The notes beneath the pieces were generated by a model that was not told where the DNA came from, ran no database searches, and saw only the letters and a list, made by a program, of their open reading frames with translations. A program made the position numbers and the translations under genes. Positions 6,113 through 12,118 of a DNA stretch of 12,465 nucleotides are shown piece by piece. This DNA is from Candidatus Woesearchaeota archaeon (lineage in GTDB: Archaea > Nanobdellota > Nanobdellia > Woesearchaeales > WJKL01). How positions within the stretch are numbered: position 1 is the stretch's first letter; each line of letters starts with the position of its first letter. The stretch covers positions 1 through 12,465 of the forward strand of contig JAHWIM010000041.1 in assembly GCA_019322535.1 (NCBI GenBank), given 5' to 3'.

Positions 6113-6757
6113 ATGGAAGAAGAAACTATTGAACCAGAACCTTGGTATAAAGGACCTATTAAGTATATTATGGGTATTTTTTTGGTCTTGCTTATAGTTT
6201 TAATGGTTGTACCTAGATATGCTGTTAAGTTAGACCCTTCTCCAAATAGAATTCCTGAGCTTGGAGAGGTTTTGCCTTTAAACATCACTATCTTGAATAA
6301 TTCTGTTAGCAGCAGACAGGATTTTTTGAAATTAGTTCAGCCAAATGATCCTGTAATTAAACAAGTTGCTGATAAAGTTGCTAGTATTGCCTGCGATGGA
6401 CAGAAAGTGTGCCAAGCAAAAGCAATATATCATTTTGTGAGAGATAATTTTGATTATGTAAGTGATCCAAACAGATATGAATATGTTAAATCTGCTAGAG
6501 AGAGTTTAGTTTCTGGTGGTGGAGATTGTGATGATTCTTCTGTGTTATTGGCAAATTTAATGGAAGCAATTGGAATTAAAAGCAGATTTGTGTTTATTCC
6601 TGGTCATGTTTATGTCCAGATATGGCTGCCAAAAGCCATGAACAGATATAAAACAGAAGATGACTGGATAACTGTTGATGCTGTGTGTAAAACATGTGAT
6701 TTTGGTGAATTGATTATTCAGAATCTAGGCAAAGAGAAGAGTTATTTAGGTGGATAA
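6113..6757 (+). CDS. membrane-anchored transglutaminase-like protein
   Basis: The 214-residue product has an acidic N-terminus, one membrane segment (about 18-34, IMGIFLVLLIVLMVV) and then a transglutaminase-like cysteine-protease fold, probably exposed outside the cell as a single-pass anchored domain. The catalytic triad can be read as Cys139 (GGGDCDDSS), His165 (PGHVYV) and Asp189 (TVDAVC). The conserved region around the triad (AIYHFVRDNFDY at 104-115, LLANLMEAIGIKSRFV at 145-160) is typical of the family. Members cleave or modify peptides; the substrate is unknown. Further cysteines at 94, 100, 192 and 195 (the last two as CKTC) could form disulfides or bind metal. ATG 6113 is supported by a TATA box 26-27 nt upstream. 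Its 3' end overlaps the convergent hydrolase gene by 16 nt. Confidence 0.82.
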   Translation: MEEETIEPEPWYKGPIKYIMGIFLVLLIVLMVVPRYAVKLDPSPNRIPELGEVLPLNITILNNSVSSRQDFLKLVQPNDPVIKQVADKVASIACDGQKVCQAKAIYHFVRDNFDYVSDPNRYEYVKSARESLVSGGGDCDDSSVLLANLMEAIGIKSRFVFIPGHVYVQIWLPKAMNRYKTEDDWITVDAVCKTCDFGELIIQNLGKEKSYLGG

Positions 6758-7533
6758 TTTATAGTTAACTTTTCATTGAATTCCTTCATAATTTTTATTC
6801 TGTCCGTTATATAGGAAATAATAATATGATTACTAATATTTTTAGATGTTTTAATATCAAAACTTTCAACACTAAATTTATTTTCATTTTTAATTAGTAT
6901 TTTTAATAAGTCAGAAATACCTCCTTTAATAGTAAGATCATCATTATGTTGATAGATTATATGGACTTCTGTATCAACTTTCTTATCAAACTTTTTTAGA
7001 ATAAGTTTATCTAAATTAAATTTTGAATCATTAATAATAAACTTATATAGTTTTTTATGACCTTTGCTTTTTTGATATAACTTTCTAAGTTTAATTAAAG
7101 GACCGATTGCTACAACTTTTCCTAAATTTAATTTATAAGCAAAATAAAGAGCAGCAAACCCACCCATACTACTCCCAAGACAATAAACTTTTTCTTTTGG
7201 CACCTTGCTTTTTTTAATAATTTTATTTATTAATTTTGCATAAATTTCTTCTATTGAAAAATCACCTTTTTCAGCAAGATAAAATACCCCTTGATGTTTA
7301 TATCCAAAACCATCTTCAAGATATAACAAATCATATTCTTTTCTTTCATTTTCATAGTAATCTCTTATCCTATTGTATTGTGGACCTGGCCACGCTCCAA
7401 AACTTATAATAAGCCCTTTTCTCTTTTTTTTGTTTAAACAAGGAAAATAAAGATAATTTATGCTCCTTCCTTTACTTCTAAATTTTTTTTCGTTTCTTTT
7501 TATTATTAATTTAACATTTAGTTTCTTTTTCAT
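6742..7533 (-). CDS. alpha/beta hydrolase-fold protein
   Basis: This 263-residue protein looks like a serine hydrolase. The nucleophile elbow is GSSMGG (120-125, Ser122), preceded by a strand (VYCLG) and followed by a helix (FAALYFAYKL). A likely acid lies in HNDD (196-199), and a late His (His236, SNHII) completes a plausible triad. An oxyanion or lid region may include SFGAWPG (44-50). No signal peptide is seen, so it is probably cytoplasmic. The elbow reminds me of hydrolase-like capsule-biosynthesis and accessory-secretion proteins (XcbB/Asp2 type), but this is a weak resemblance and the substrate is unknown. It is very rich in Lys, Ile and Asn and more AT-rich than its neighbours, which may indicate transfer. 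A TATA box 26 nt upstream predicts a leaderless mRNA. Confidence 0.75.
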   Translation of the reverse strand: MKKKLNVKLIIKRNEKKFRSKGRSINYLYFPCLNKKKRKGLIISFGAWPGPQYNRIRDYYENERKEYDLLYLEDGFGYKHQGVFYLAEKGDFSIEEIYAKLINKIIKKSKVPKEKVYCLGSSMGGFAALYFAYKLNLGKVVAIGPLIKLRKLYQKSKGHKKLYKFIINDSKFNLDKLILKKFDKKVDTEVHIIYQHNDDLTIKGGISDLLKILIKNENKFSVESFDIKTSKNISNHIIISYITDRIKIMKEFNEKLTINYPPK

Positions 7534-7554
7534 TTTTAATTTAAAAAGAATTAA

Positions 7555-7563
7555 TTATATAAA
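7555..7563 (-). promoter_or_regulatory. TATA box for hydrolase gene, leaderless
   Basis: On the minus strand TTTATATAA is centred at 7559, 26 nt before the start codon at 7533, with no ribosome-binding sequence between them. It lies in the 126-bp divergent region shared with the ribosomal stalk operon. Confidence 0.5.
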
Positions 7564-7586
7564 TATCTTGTTCTTTTTAAGTTAAA

Positions 7587-7595
7587 TTTATAAAT
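7587..7595 (+). promoter_or_regulatory. TATA box for ribosomal stalk operon
   Basis: TTTATAAAT is centred at 7591 and predicts a start near 7617, giving a leader of about 43 nt before the L1 ATG. This is the longest predicted leader in the window and carries a hairpin. No other good TATA box is seen before L10, the 70-aa ORF or L12, so this promoter probably drives all four. Confidence 0.55.
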
Positions 7596-7632
7596 AACTA
7601 GTTAATTTCTACTAATAAGAAACCCCATTATA

Positions 7633-7647
7633 CTATCTATCAGATAG
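7633..7647 (+). promoter_or_regulatory. hairpin in the L1 leader
   Basis: CTATCT (7633-7638) and AGATAG (7642-7647) form a perfect 6-bp stem with a 3-nt loop, ending 12 nt before the L1 start codon; GAAGGGAAG follows directly. Archaeal L1 is known to repress its own operon by binding mRNA near the start of the message. Whether this hairpin is that site is inference, since the stem is short and AU-rich. Confidence 0.35.
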
Positions 7648-7659
7648 AAGGGAAGTAAG

Positions 7660-8313
7660 ATGAAGAAAGAAGATATATTAAAATCTCTAAAAGAGTTAAA
7701 AGAAAAATCTGAAAAAAGAAATTTTAACCAGACTGTTGACTTAATTATAACTCTAAAAAATTTAAACTTAAAAAAACCAGAAGAGCAAGTTGATTTCTTT
7801 CAGAGTTTGCATTTTCCAGTTGGGAAAAAGGTTAAAGTTTGCGCTTTAGTTGGTCCTGAGTTAATAGGACAGGCTAAAGAAGTTTGTGATGCTGCAATTT
7901 CTGTTGATGAGTTTCCTAAATATGCTAAAGACAAGAAAGCTGTTAAGAAAATAACTCAGGAATGTGATTATTTCATTGCACAAGCAAATATAATGGCAAA
8001 AGTAGCAGCTACTTTTGGTAAGATTCTTGGACCAAAAGGAAAGATGCCAAATCCTAAGGCTGGTTGTGTTGTTCCTCCTAATGCTAATCTAAAAGCATTA
8101 TATGCAAGAATGCAAAAATTAGTCAAAGTATCAGCTAAAGTGATGCCAATGATTCAATGCATTGTTGGTAAAGAAGACAGTAAAGAAGAAGAGGTTGTTG
8201 ATAATATTCTAGTTGTTTATGATGGATTGATACATCATTTGCCTGGGGGTAAAAACAACGTAAGGAATATTTTACTAAAATTGACTATGAGCAAACCTGT
8301 TAAATTGATGTAA
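7660..8313 (+). CDS. rpl1: 50S ribosomal protein L1 (uL1)
   Basis: L1 forms the mobile L1 stalk of the large subunit beside the E site, and in archaea it often controls its own operon. The 217 residues match the archaeal length. Landmarks are FNQTVDLIITLKNL (22-35), the second domain with VCALVGPELIGQAKE (60-74), the signature GKILGPKGKMPNPKAG (120-135), and a C-terminal KLTMSKPVKLM that matches the family's TMGKPVK ending. The start follows a short purine-rich sequence (GAAGGGAAG). It is the first gene of the stalk operon, and L10 begins one base after its stop (TAAAATG), so the two are likely coupled. Confidence 0.96.
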   Translation: MKKEDILKSLKELKEKSEKRNFNQTVDLIITLKNLNLKKPEEQVDFFQSLHFPVGKKVKVCALVGPELIGQAKEVCDAAISVDEFPKYAKDKKAVKKITQECDYFIAQANIMAKVAATFGKILGPKGKMPNPKAGCVVPPNANLKALYARMQKLVKVSAKVMPMIQCIVGKEDSKEEEVVDNILVVYDGLIHHLPGGKNNVRNILLKLTMSKPVKLM

Positions 8314-8314
8314 A

Positions 8315-9367
8315 ATGGCTGAAGCAAGAGTCTCTAAATACAAGCAGAAAGTTGTGGATGAATTTGTGAAATTAATAGAAGGATATCCGATTATTGCAGC
8401 TGTAAATCTAGAGATGATGCCTACTCCTCAACTTCAGGTTATGAGATCTAAATTAAGAGATAAAGTTGTTTTAAGGATGAGTAAAAGGAGATTAATGAAA
8501 ATAGCTATTGAAAAAGCTAAAGAAAAGAAAAAAGGCATAGAAAAACTAGAACCTTATTTGAAAGGCATGCCTGCATTAATATTCACTAAAGAGAATCCAT
8601 TCAAATTAAACAAAATATTGGTTGCAAATAAAAGCAAAGCACCTGCAAAAGCAGGACAAGTTGCTCCAAGTGATATTGTAGTGCCTGCTGGCCCTACACC
8701 TTTTGCTCCTGGCCCAGTAATAGGAGAACTAGGTGCAATTGGAATTAAAACAAAAGTTGAAGGCGGAAAGATTGCAATAAGTGAAGATACAGTTGTTGTA
8801 AAAGAAGGAGAAGAAATAAAACCAAATGTTGCTGGACTTTTAACAAGATTAAGTATTAAACCTATGGAGATTGGACTTGATTTAACTGCTGCTTATGAAG
8901 AGGGTGTTATTTATACTAGTGATGTGCTTGCTATTGATGAAAAAGCATTTATGGAACAGTTAAACAATGCTGCAACTTGGGCATTTAATTTAGCTGTTGA
9001 AGCAGGTTATTTCACAAAAGATACTATTGAACTATTAGTTCCAAAAGCGTTTAATGAAGCAAAAGCTTTGGCTCTAGAAGCAAACATTATGGCTGATGCT
9101 GTTGCAGAAGAATTAGTTGCAAAAGCTGAAATGCAGGCAAAAAGCCTTAAAGAAGAAACTAGATATGAAGAAAAGATTGAAAAAGCAGAAGAGAAAAAAG
9201 AAGAGAAGCCTACTGAAGAGAAAAAGAAAGAAACTTCAAAAGAAGAAGCTAAGCCTGAGCCAGAGAAAAAAGAAGAGCCAAAAGTTGAAGAAAAAAAGGA
9301 AGAAGTTAAGGAAGAGAAGAAAGAAAAATCTACACCTGAGGAAAAACCAAAGGAAGAGGGCAAATAA
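8315..9367 (+). CDS. rpl10: 50S ribosomal protein L10/P0 (uL10)
   Basis: L10 (P0) is the base of the GTPase-associated stalk; it binds 23S rRNA and carries several L12 dimers. The 350 residues show the rRNA-binding domain (about 1-105 and 180-205), the inserted domain seen in archaea and eukaryotes with TPFAPGPVIGELGAIGIKTK (128-147), and a helical spine (about 210-280) where L12 dimers attach. From about 281 to the end the sequence is a Lys/Glu/Pro tail. The C-terminus (PEEKPKEEGK) lacks the hydrophobic GLG-x-LFG-type motif that commonly ends archaeal P0 and that is present on L12 here. No Shine-Dalgarno sequence precedes the ATG, so reinitiation from L1 is likely. The next ORF follows through an identical TAAAATG junction. 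Confidence 0.95.
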   Translation: MAEARVSKYKQKVVDEFVKLIEGYPIIAAVNLEMMPTPQLQVMRSKLRDKVVLRMSKRRLMKIAIEKAKEKKKGIEKLEPYLKGMPALIFTKENPFKLNKILVANKSKAPAKAGQVAPSDIVVPAGPTPFAPGPVIGELGAIGIKTKVEGGKIAISEDTVVVKEGEEIKPNVAGLLTRLSIKPMEIGLDLTAAYEEGVIYTSDVLAIDEKAFMEQLNNAATWAFNLAVEAGYFTKDTIELLVPKAFNEAKALALEANIMADAVAEELVAKAEMQAKSLKEETRYEEKIEKAEEKKEEKPTEEKKKETSKEEAKPEPEKKEEPKVEEKKEEVKEEKKEKSTPEEKPKEEGK

Positions 9368-9368
9368 A

Positions 9369-9581
9369 ATGGAGAAAGAAGAGATCAAGAAAACTGAGAG
9401 GCTTTTTGACTTATTAAAGAAAAAAGGCACATTAAGGGGTTTTGACGACAAGAAAAAAGTAAAAACACAACCAGAATTTAAGAGTCCTGAAGAAATAATA
9501 GCAGAGCATATGAAATGTAAAAAAGAGAAAAAAGTGCCAACAGTTCAGGAATTGGTTGAAAAAAAGAAAAAAGAGATTTAA
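9369..9581 (+). CDS. small charged protein between L10 and L12
   Basis: I do not recognise this 70-residue ORF. It is lysine- and glutamate-rich, with an N-terminal helix (EKEEIKKTERLFDLLKKKG, 2-20), a middle segment with Pro41 and a single Cys50, and a C-terminal helix (VQELVEKKKKEI). It has no membrane segment. The frame extends upstream over the L10 tail, but that part is an antisense-like reading of low-complexity codons. ATG 9369 is preferred because it follows the L10 stop by one base (TAAAATG, as at L1/L10) and because GAGGG (9356-9360) lies 8 nt upstream. Position inside the stalk operon suggests a ribosome- or translation-linked role, which is inference. It could also be a lineage-specific protein with no stalk function. 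Confidence 0.7.
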   Translation: MEKEEIKKTERLFDLLKKKGTLRGFDDKKKVKTQPEFKSPEEIIAEHMKCKKEKKVPTVQELVEKKKKEI

Positions 9582-9595
9582 TGCTCATAATTCAT

Positions 9596-9605
9596 GGAGG
9601 GAGAT
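9596..9605 (+). promoter_or_regulatory. strong ribosome-binding site that fixes the L12 start
   Basis: GGAGGGAGAT matches the archaeal consensus GGAGGTGAT closely and lies just ahead of ATG 9609. An in-frame ATG at 9594 lies upstream of this site, so 9609 is the real start. Confidence 0.75.
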
Positions 9606-9608
9606 AAA

Positions 9609-9926
9609 ATGGAATATGTATATGCTGCAATGTTATTGCACAAAGCTGGACAAAAGATTGATGAAGCTAGCGTTAAAAAGGTTCTTGAAGCAGCTGGTGT
9701 TAAACCAGATGAAGCTAGAATTAAGGCTTTAGTTGCTTCACTTGAAGGAGTTAACATAGATGAAGCAGTTAAGAAAGCTGCTGTTGCTCCTGCTGCCGCA
9801 GCACCTGTAGCTGAAGCTGCTGGTGGAAAGGGAGGAGAAAAGAAAGCAGACGAAAAGAAGAAAAAAGAAGAAGAGAAAGTTAGTGAAGAAAAAGCAGCTG
9901 CTGGACTAGGATCTTTATTTGGTTAA
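9609..9926 (+). CDS. rpl12: 50S ribosomal protein L12/P1
   Basis: The archaeal stalk protein binds as dimers to the L10 spine and recruits the translational GTPases. The 105 residues begin with the classic MEYVYAAMLLHKAG, followed by the helical dimerisation domain (to about 58). Then comes an Ala/Pro hinge (APAAAAPVAEAAGG, 60-73), a charged segment of Lys and Glu (76-95), and the conserved C-terminal AAAGLGSLFG that contacts elongation factors. Length is normal. An alternative start five codons earlier (9594) is rejected because the strong GGAGGGAGAT sits inside it and the family N-terminus begins at MEYVYAA. It is the last gene of the stalk operon, and a hairpin follows the stop. Confidence 0.96.
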   Translation: MEYVYAAMLLHKAGQKIDEASVKKVLEAAGVKPDEARIKALVASLEGVNIDEAVKKAAVAPAAAAPVAEAAGGKGGEKKADEKKKKEEEKVSEEKAAAGLGSLFG

Positions 9927-9933
9927 ATTTAAA

Positions 9934-9953
9934 GTGGCATCTTAGTATGCCAC
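9934..9953 (+). terminator. hairpin after the stalk operon
   Basis: GTGGCAT (9934-9940) and ATGCCAC (9947-9953) form a perfect 7-bp stem with a 6-nt loop, 7 nt after the L12 stop. The following sequence is only moderately T-rich (AACTTTGATTATTTTA), so it is not a classical intrinsic terminator. It may stabilise or process the 3' end of the operon mRNA. Confidence 0.45.
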
Positions 9954-9960
9954 AACTTTG

Positions 9961-9970
9961 ATTATTTTAT
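9961..9970 (+). promoter_or_regulatory. possible TATA box for the coiled-coil gene
   Basis: ATTATTTTAT is a poor TATA match; its centre would give a start near 9992, leaving a leader of about 11 nt that holds GGGAGCGGAT (9993-10002) directly before ATG 10003. Read-through from the stalk operon is the alternative. Confidence 0.3.
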
Positions 9971-10002
9971 GATCCACACAACTTCATTGATAGGGAGCGG
10001 AT

Positions 10003-10896
10003 ATGCCAACAGAAGACAAAAAAGAAGTATTTAAAAAATTAAATGATGCTAAAAAGGAAATAAGCGAGCTTAGAGCTAGATTAAATCAGATTAATGATCA
10101 AAAAGAAAAGTGGTTTAAAGAAAAAGACAAATACAGCAAACAGATTTCTGAACTTATAAAAAACGTTAAAGAATCTAAAGAGCTTAGAAATAAATTAACT
10201 GACCAGGTTAAGAAAGATAAAGAAGAGAGAGATAAGTATAACAAGGAAGTTAAAGAAAAGATTGATGCTGTAAAAAAACTTAACGAGGAAAAAAGAAATA
10301 TAGAGAAGAAATTTGGAATAAAAGAAGATCCTTCTGAAATTAAAAATCAAATTGAAAAATTAGAGACTGTTGTTGAAACTGAGGTTATTTCTTTTGAAAA
10401 AGAAAAGGATTTGATGAAACAGATAAAAGAGCTGAAGAAAAAAGAAGGAGAGGCAGGTAAAGTAAGTGATGTCTGGGAAAGGATTCATGCTGTATCTAAA
10501 GAAATTGATGATTTGAAGAAAAAAGCAGAAGATGCTCACAAAAGAATTCAGAAAAATGCTGAAGAAAGCCAAAACAAACACGAAGAGGTTTTAGAGCTGA
10601 GCAAACAAGTTGATGAATTGAGAAAGAAAGAAGAAGATGCTTTTAAGAAGTTTGTTGAACATAAAAAGAAGTTTGTTGAAGTTAATGAAGCGCTTAAGAA
10701 AAAATTAGCTGAGATGTCTGAGATAAAAGAGAAAGTTGATAAGCTTAAGATGAGCAAAAGAGAAGCTAAAAAGAAGAAGATAGAAGAGAAATTGAAAGAG
10801 CAAGAGCAAGAGGTTGAAGAAAAAATTAGAAAAGGAGAAAAATTGACTACAGAAGACTTAATTGCAATGCAAGGTGGGATTGAATTTAAAAAATGA
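10003..10896 (+). CDS. archaeal coiled-coil protein (COG1340-like)
   Basis: The 297-residue product is almost entirely coiled coil, with heptad-like Leu/Ile spacing from about 6 to 265 and breaks at FGIKEDPSE (about 104-112) and at a Gly/Val-containing segment (about 148-155). It ends with a basic linker (SKREAKKKKIEEK) and a conserved-looking LTTEDLIAMQGG. The layout resembles COG1340, an archaeal family of uncharacterised coiled-coil proteins that, as I recall, is related to fungal Bfr1, a polysome-associated protein. This assignment is from memory of the pattern. The start follows GGGAGCGGAT. The stop overlaps the DUF362 start by 4 nt (ATGA), so the two are co-translated. Its place after the stalk operon fits a translation-linked role but does not prove it. 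Confidence 0.78.
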   Translation: MPTEDKKEVFKKLNDAKKEISELRARLNQINDQKEKWFKEKDKYSKQISELIKNVKESKELRNKLTDQVKKDKEERDKYNKEVKEKIDAVKKLNEEKRNIEKKFGIKEDPSEIKNQIEKLETVVETEVISFEKEKDLMKQIKELKKKEGEAGKVSDVWERIHAVSKEIDDLKKKAEDAHKRIQKNAEESQNKHEEVLELSKQVDELRKKEEDAFKKFVEHKKKFVEVNEALKKKLAEMSEIKEKVDKLKMSKREAKKKKIEEKLKEQEQEVEEKIRKGEKLTTEDLIAMQGGIEFKK

Positions 10897-11861
10897 GTTC
10901 TGATGTTTATTTTATAAAAGATAATTTTGAGGAAAATATTCCAAAAATATTGAAAAAACTTTGTCCTGATTTTTCTACTGTTGGTGTAAAGGTTCATTTT
11001 GGAGAAGCAGGAAATGTTACTTTTGTTCCTGCAAAATATGTAAAGATTATTGCAGATTGTTTTAATAGCACTTTAATTGAAACAAATGTTTTGTATAAAG
11101 GAAAAAGAACAGAAACAAAAGACCATGTAGAATTAGCTAAGAAGCATGGATTTGATTTTTGCCCTATTAAGATATTAGATGAGGAAGAAGAAATTCCTAT
11201 TAATTTGAAACATTTTAAAAAAGCCATCCTAGGAAAGATTCCTTTTAAGGATTTGGTTGTTGTTTCACATTTTAAAGGGCATGGAATTGGTTTTGGTGGA
11301 GCAATTAAAAACGTTGGAATGGGGCTTGCGAGCAGAAAAGGAAAATTAGCATTACATGCTGGTATTTCTCCAAGTGTTGATGTAGAAAAATGTGTAGTTT
11401 GTGGACAGTGTATTAAAGAATGTCCTGCAGAAGCAATTAAGGTTGAGGAAAAAGCAAAAATAAAATCAGAGATTTGTATTGGGTGTGCCAAATGCATTGC
11501 AATTTGTCCACAAGGTGCAGTTAAAATTCCTTGGAACAGTTTAGGCCCAAAAGAAGTTCAAGAGAGAATTGCTGAATATTCTGTTGCAGCATTGAAAGAT
11601 AGAAGAACAGTTTATGTTAATTTTTTAGTAAACCTTGTAAAAGGCTGCGATTGTGTTGGTAAAGAGATGAAGATTTTAGGGAAGGATATTGGTGTTTTGA
11701 TTTCTAAAGATATTGTAGCTATTGATAAAGCAAGTGATGATTTGTGCAAGAAACAAGGAATTGACTTTGGCAAAATAAATGAAACAGATTCTTTAGTTCA
11801 AATAAGATATGCTGAGAAATTAGGATTAGGAAAGATTGATTATAAGTTAGTAGAAATTTGA
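10893..11861 (+). CDS. DUF362 protein with two 4Fe-4S clusters
   Basis: The 322-residue product has an N-terminal DUF362 domain (about 1-160), including GVKVHFGEAGN (31-41) and SHFKGHGIGFGGAIKNVGMGL (125-145 region). A ferredoxin-type insert follows with two full cluster motifs: Cys167, 170, 173, 177 and Cys195, 198, 201, 205. A C-terminal part contains a further GCDC (251-254). It probably transfers electrons in the cytoplasm; its partner and substrate are unknown. No signal peptide is visible. Length suits DUF362-ferredoxin proteins of archaea. Its ATG overlaps the stop of the coiled-coil gene (ATGA). Its TGA directly abuts the reverse-strand stop of S27ae (TGATTA). No ribosome-binding sequence is seen, which fits coupled translation. 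Confidence 0.88.
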   Translation: MSSDVYFIKDNFEENIPKILKKLCPDFSTVGVKVHFGEAGNVTFVPAKYVKIIADCFNSTLIETNVLYKGKRTETKDHVELAKKHGFDFCPIKILDEEEEIPINLKHFKKAILGKIPFKDLVVVSHFKGHGIGFGGAIKNVGMGLASRKGKLALHAGISPSVDVEKCVVCGQCIKECPAEAIKVEEKAKIKSEICIGCAKCIAICPQGAVKIPWNSLGPKEVQERIAEYSVAALKDRRTVYVNFLVNLVKGCDCVGKEMKILGKDIGVLISKDIVAIDKASDDLCKKQGIDFGKINETDSLVQIRYAEKLGLGKIDYKLVEI

Positions 11862-12116
11862 TTATTCTTTTTTGGGTTTTTCTTCTTTAGGCTTTGGTTT
11901 TTCTTTTTTCTCTTCTTTTGGTTTCTCTGGTTTTTTGGTTTCAAATTCTGTGTAACCACATTTGCCGCAGGTAGATCTGTTTCCATGTTTTGCCATAAAA
12001 ACTGTTTTTCCACACTTAGGACATGTTTTGTTTTTTCTTTTTATTTCTGAGCCTGATATTTCATATAAAGTATGAGGTTTTACTGATTTTTTTGGTTTTT
12101 TCTGCTTCTTTGCCAT
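11862..12116 (-). CDS. rps27ae: 30S ribosomal protein S27ae
   Basis: S27ae (eS31) is a small zinc-binding protein of the 30S head. The 84 residues contain the four zinc ligands as CPKC (Cys32, 35) and CGKC (Cys50, 53), with the family's MAKHGNRSTCGKCGYTEF segment (41-58) between and after them. The core is normal in length, but residues 61-84 form a Lys/Glu/Pro tail not present in the minimal archaeal protein, and there is also a Lys-rich N-terminal extension. AAGTGA upstream (minus strand) is a weak ribosome-binding element. The start codon is 2 nt after the S24e stop, so S24e and S27ae form one operon as in many archaea. Its stop abuts that of the DUF362 gene on the other strand. Confidence 0.93.
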   Translation of the reverse strand: MAKKQKKPKKSVKPHTLYEISGSEIKRKNKTCPKCGKTVFMAKHGNRSTCGKCGYTEFETKKPEKPKEEKKEKPKPKEEKPKKE

Positions 12117-12118
12117 GT

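Noticed and set aside
9007..9363. Minus-strand Ser/Phe-rich ORF opposite L10
   Set aside because: It is a shadow of the L10 tail; similar shadows occur opposite the coiled-coil and DUF362 genes.
9160..9365. Purine-rich GAAGAAAAG runs as a DNA repeat array
   Set aside because: They are explained by Lys/Glu codons in the L10 tail, and unit length is not constant.
9117..9368. Upstream extension of the 70-aa ORF over the L10 tail
   Set aside because: It is an out-of-frame reading of repetitive purine-rich codons giving a Lys/Leu-rich peptide, with a better start at 9369.
9594..9608. ATG 9594 as the L12 start
   Set aside because: The strong ribosome-binding site lies inside this extension, and L12 proteins start at MEYVYAA.
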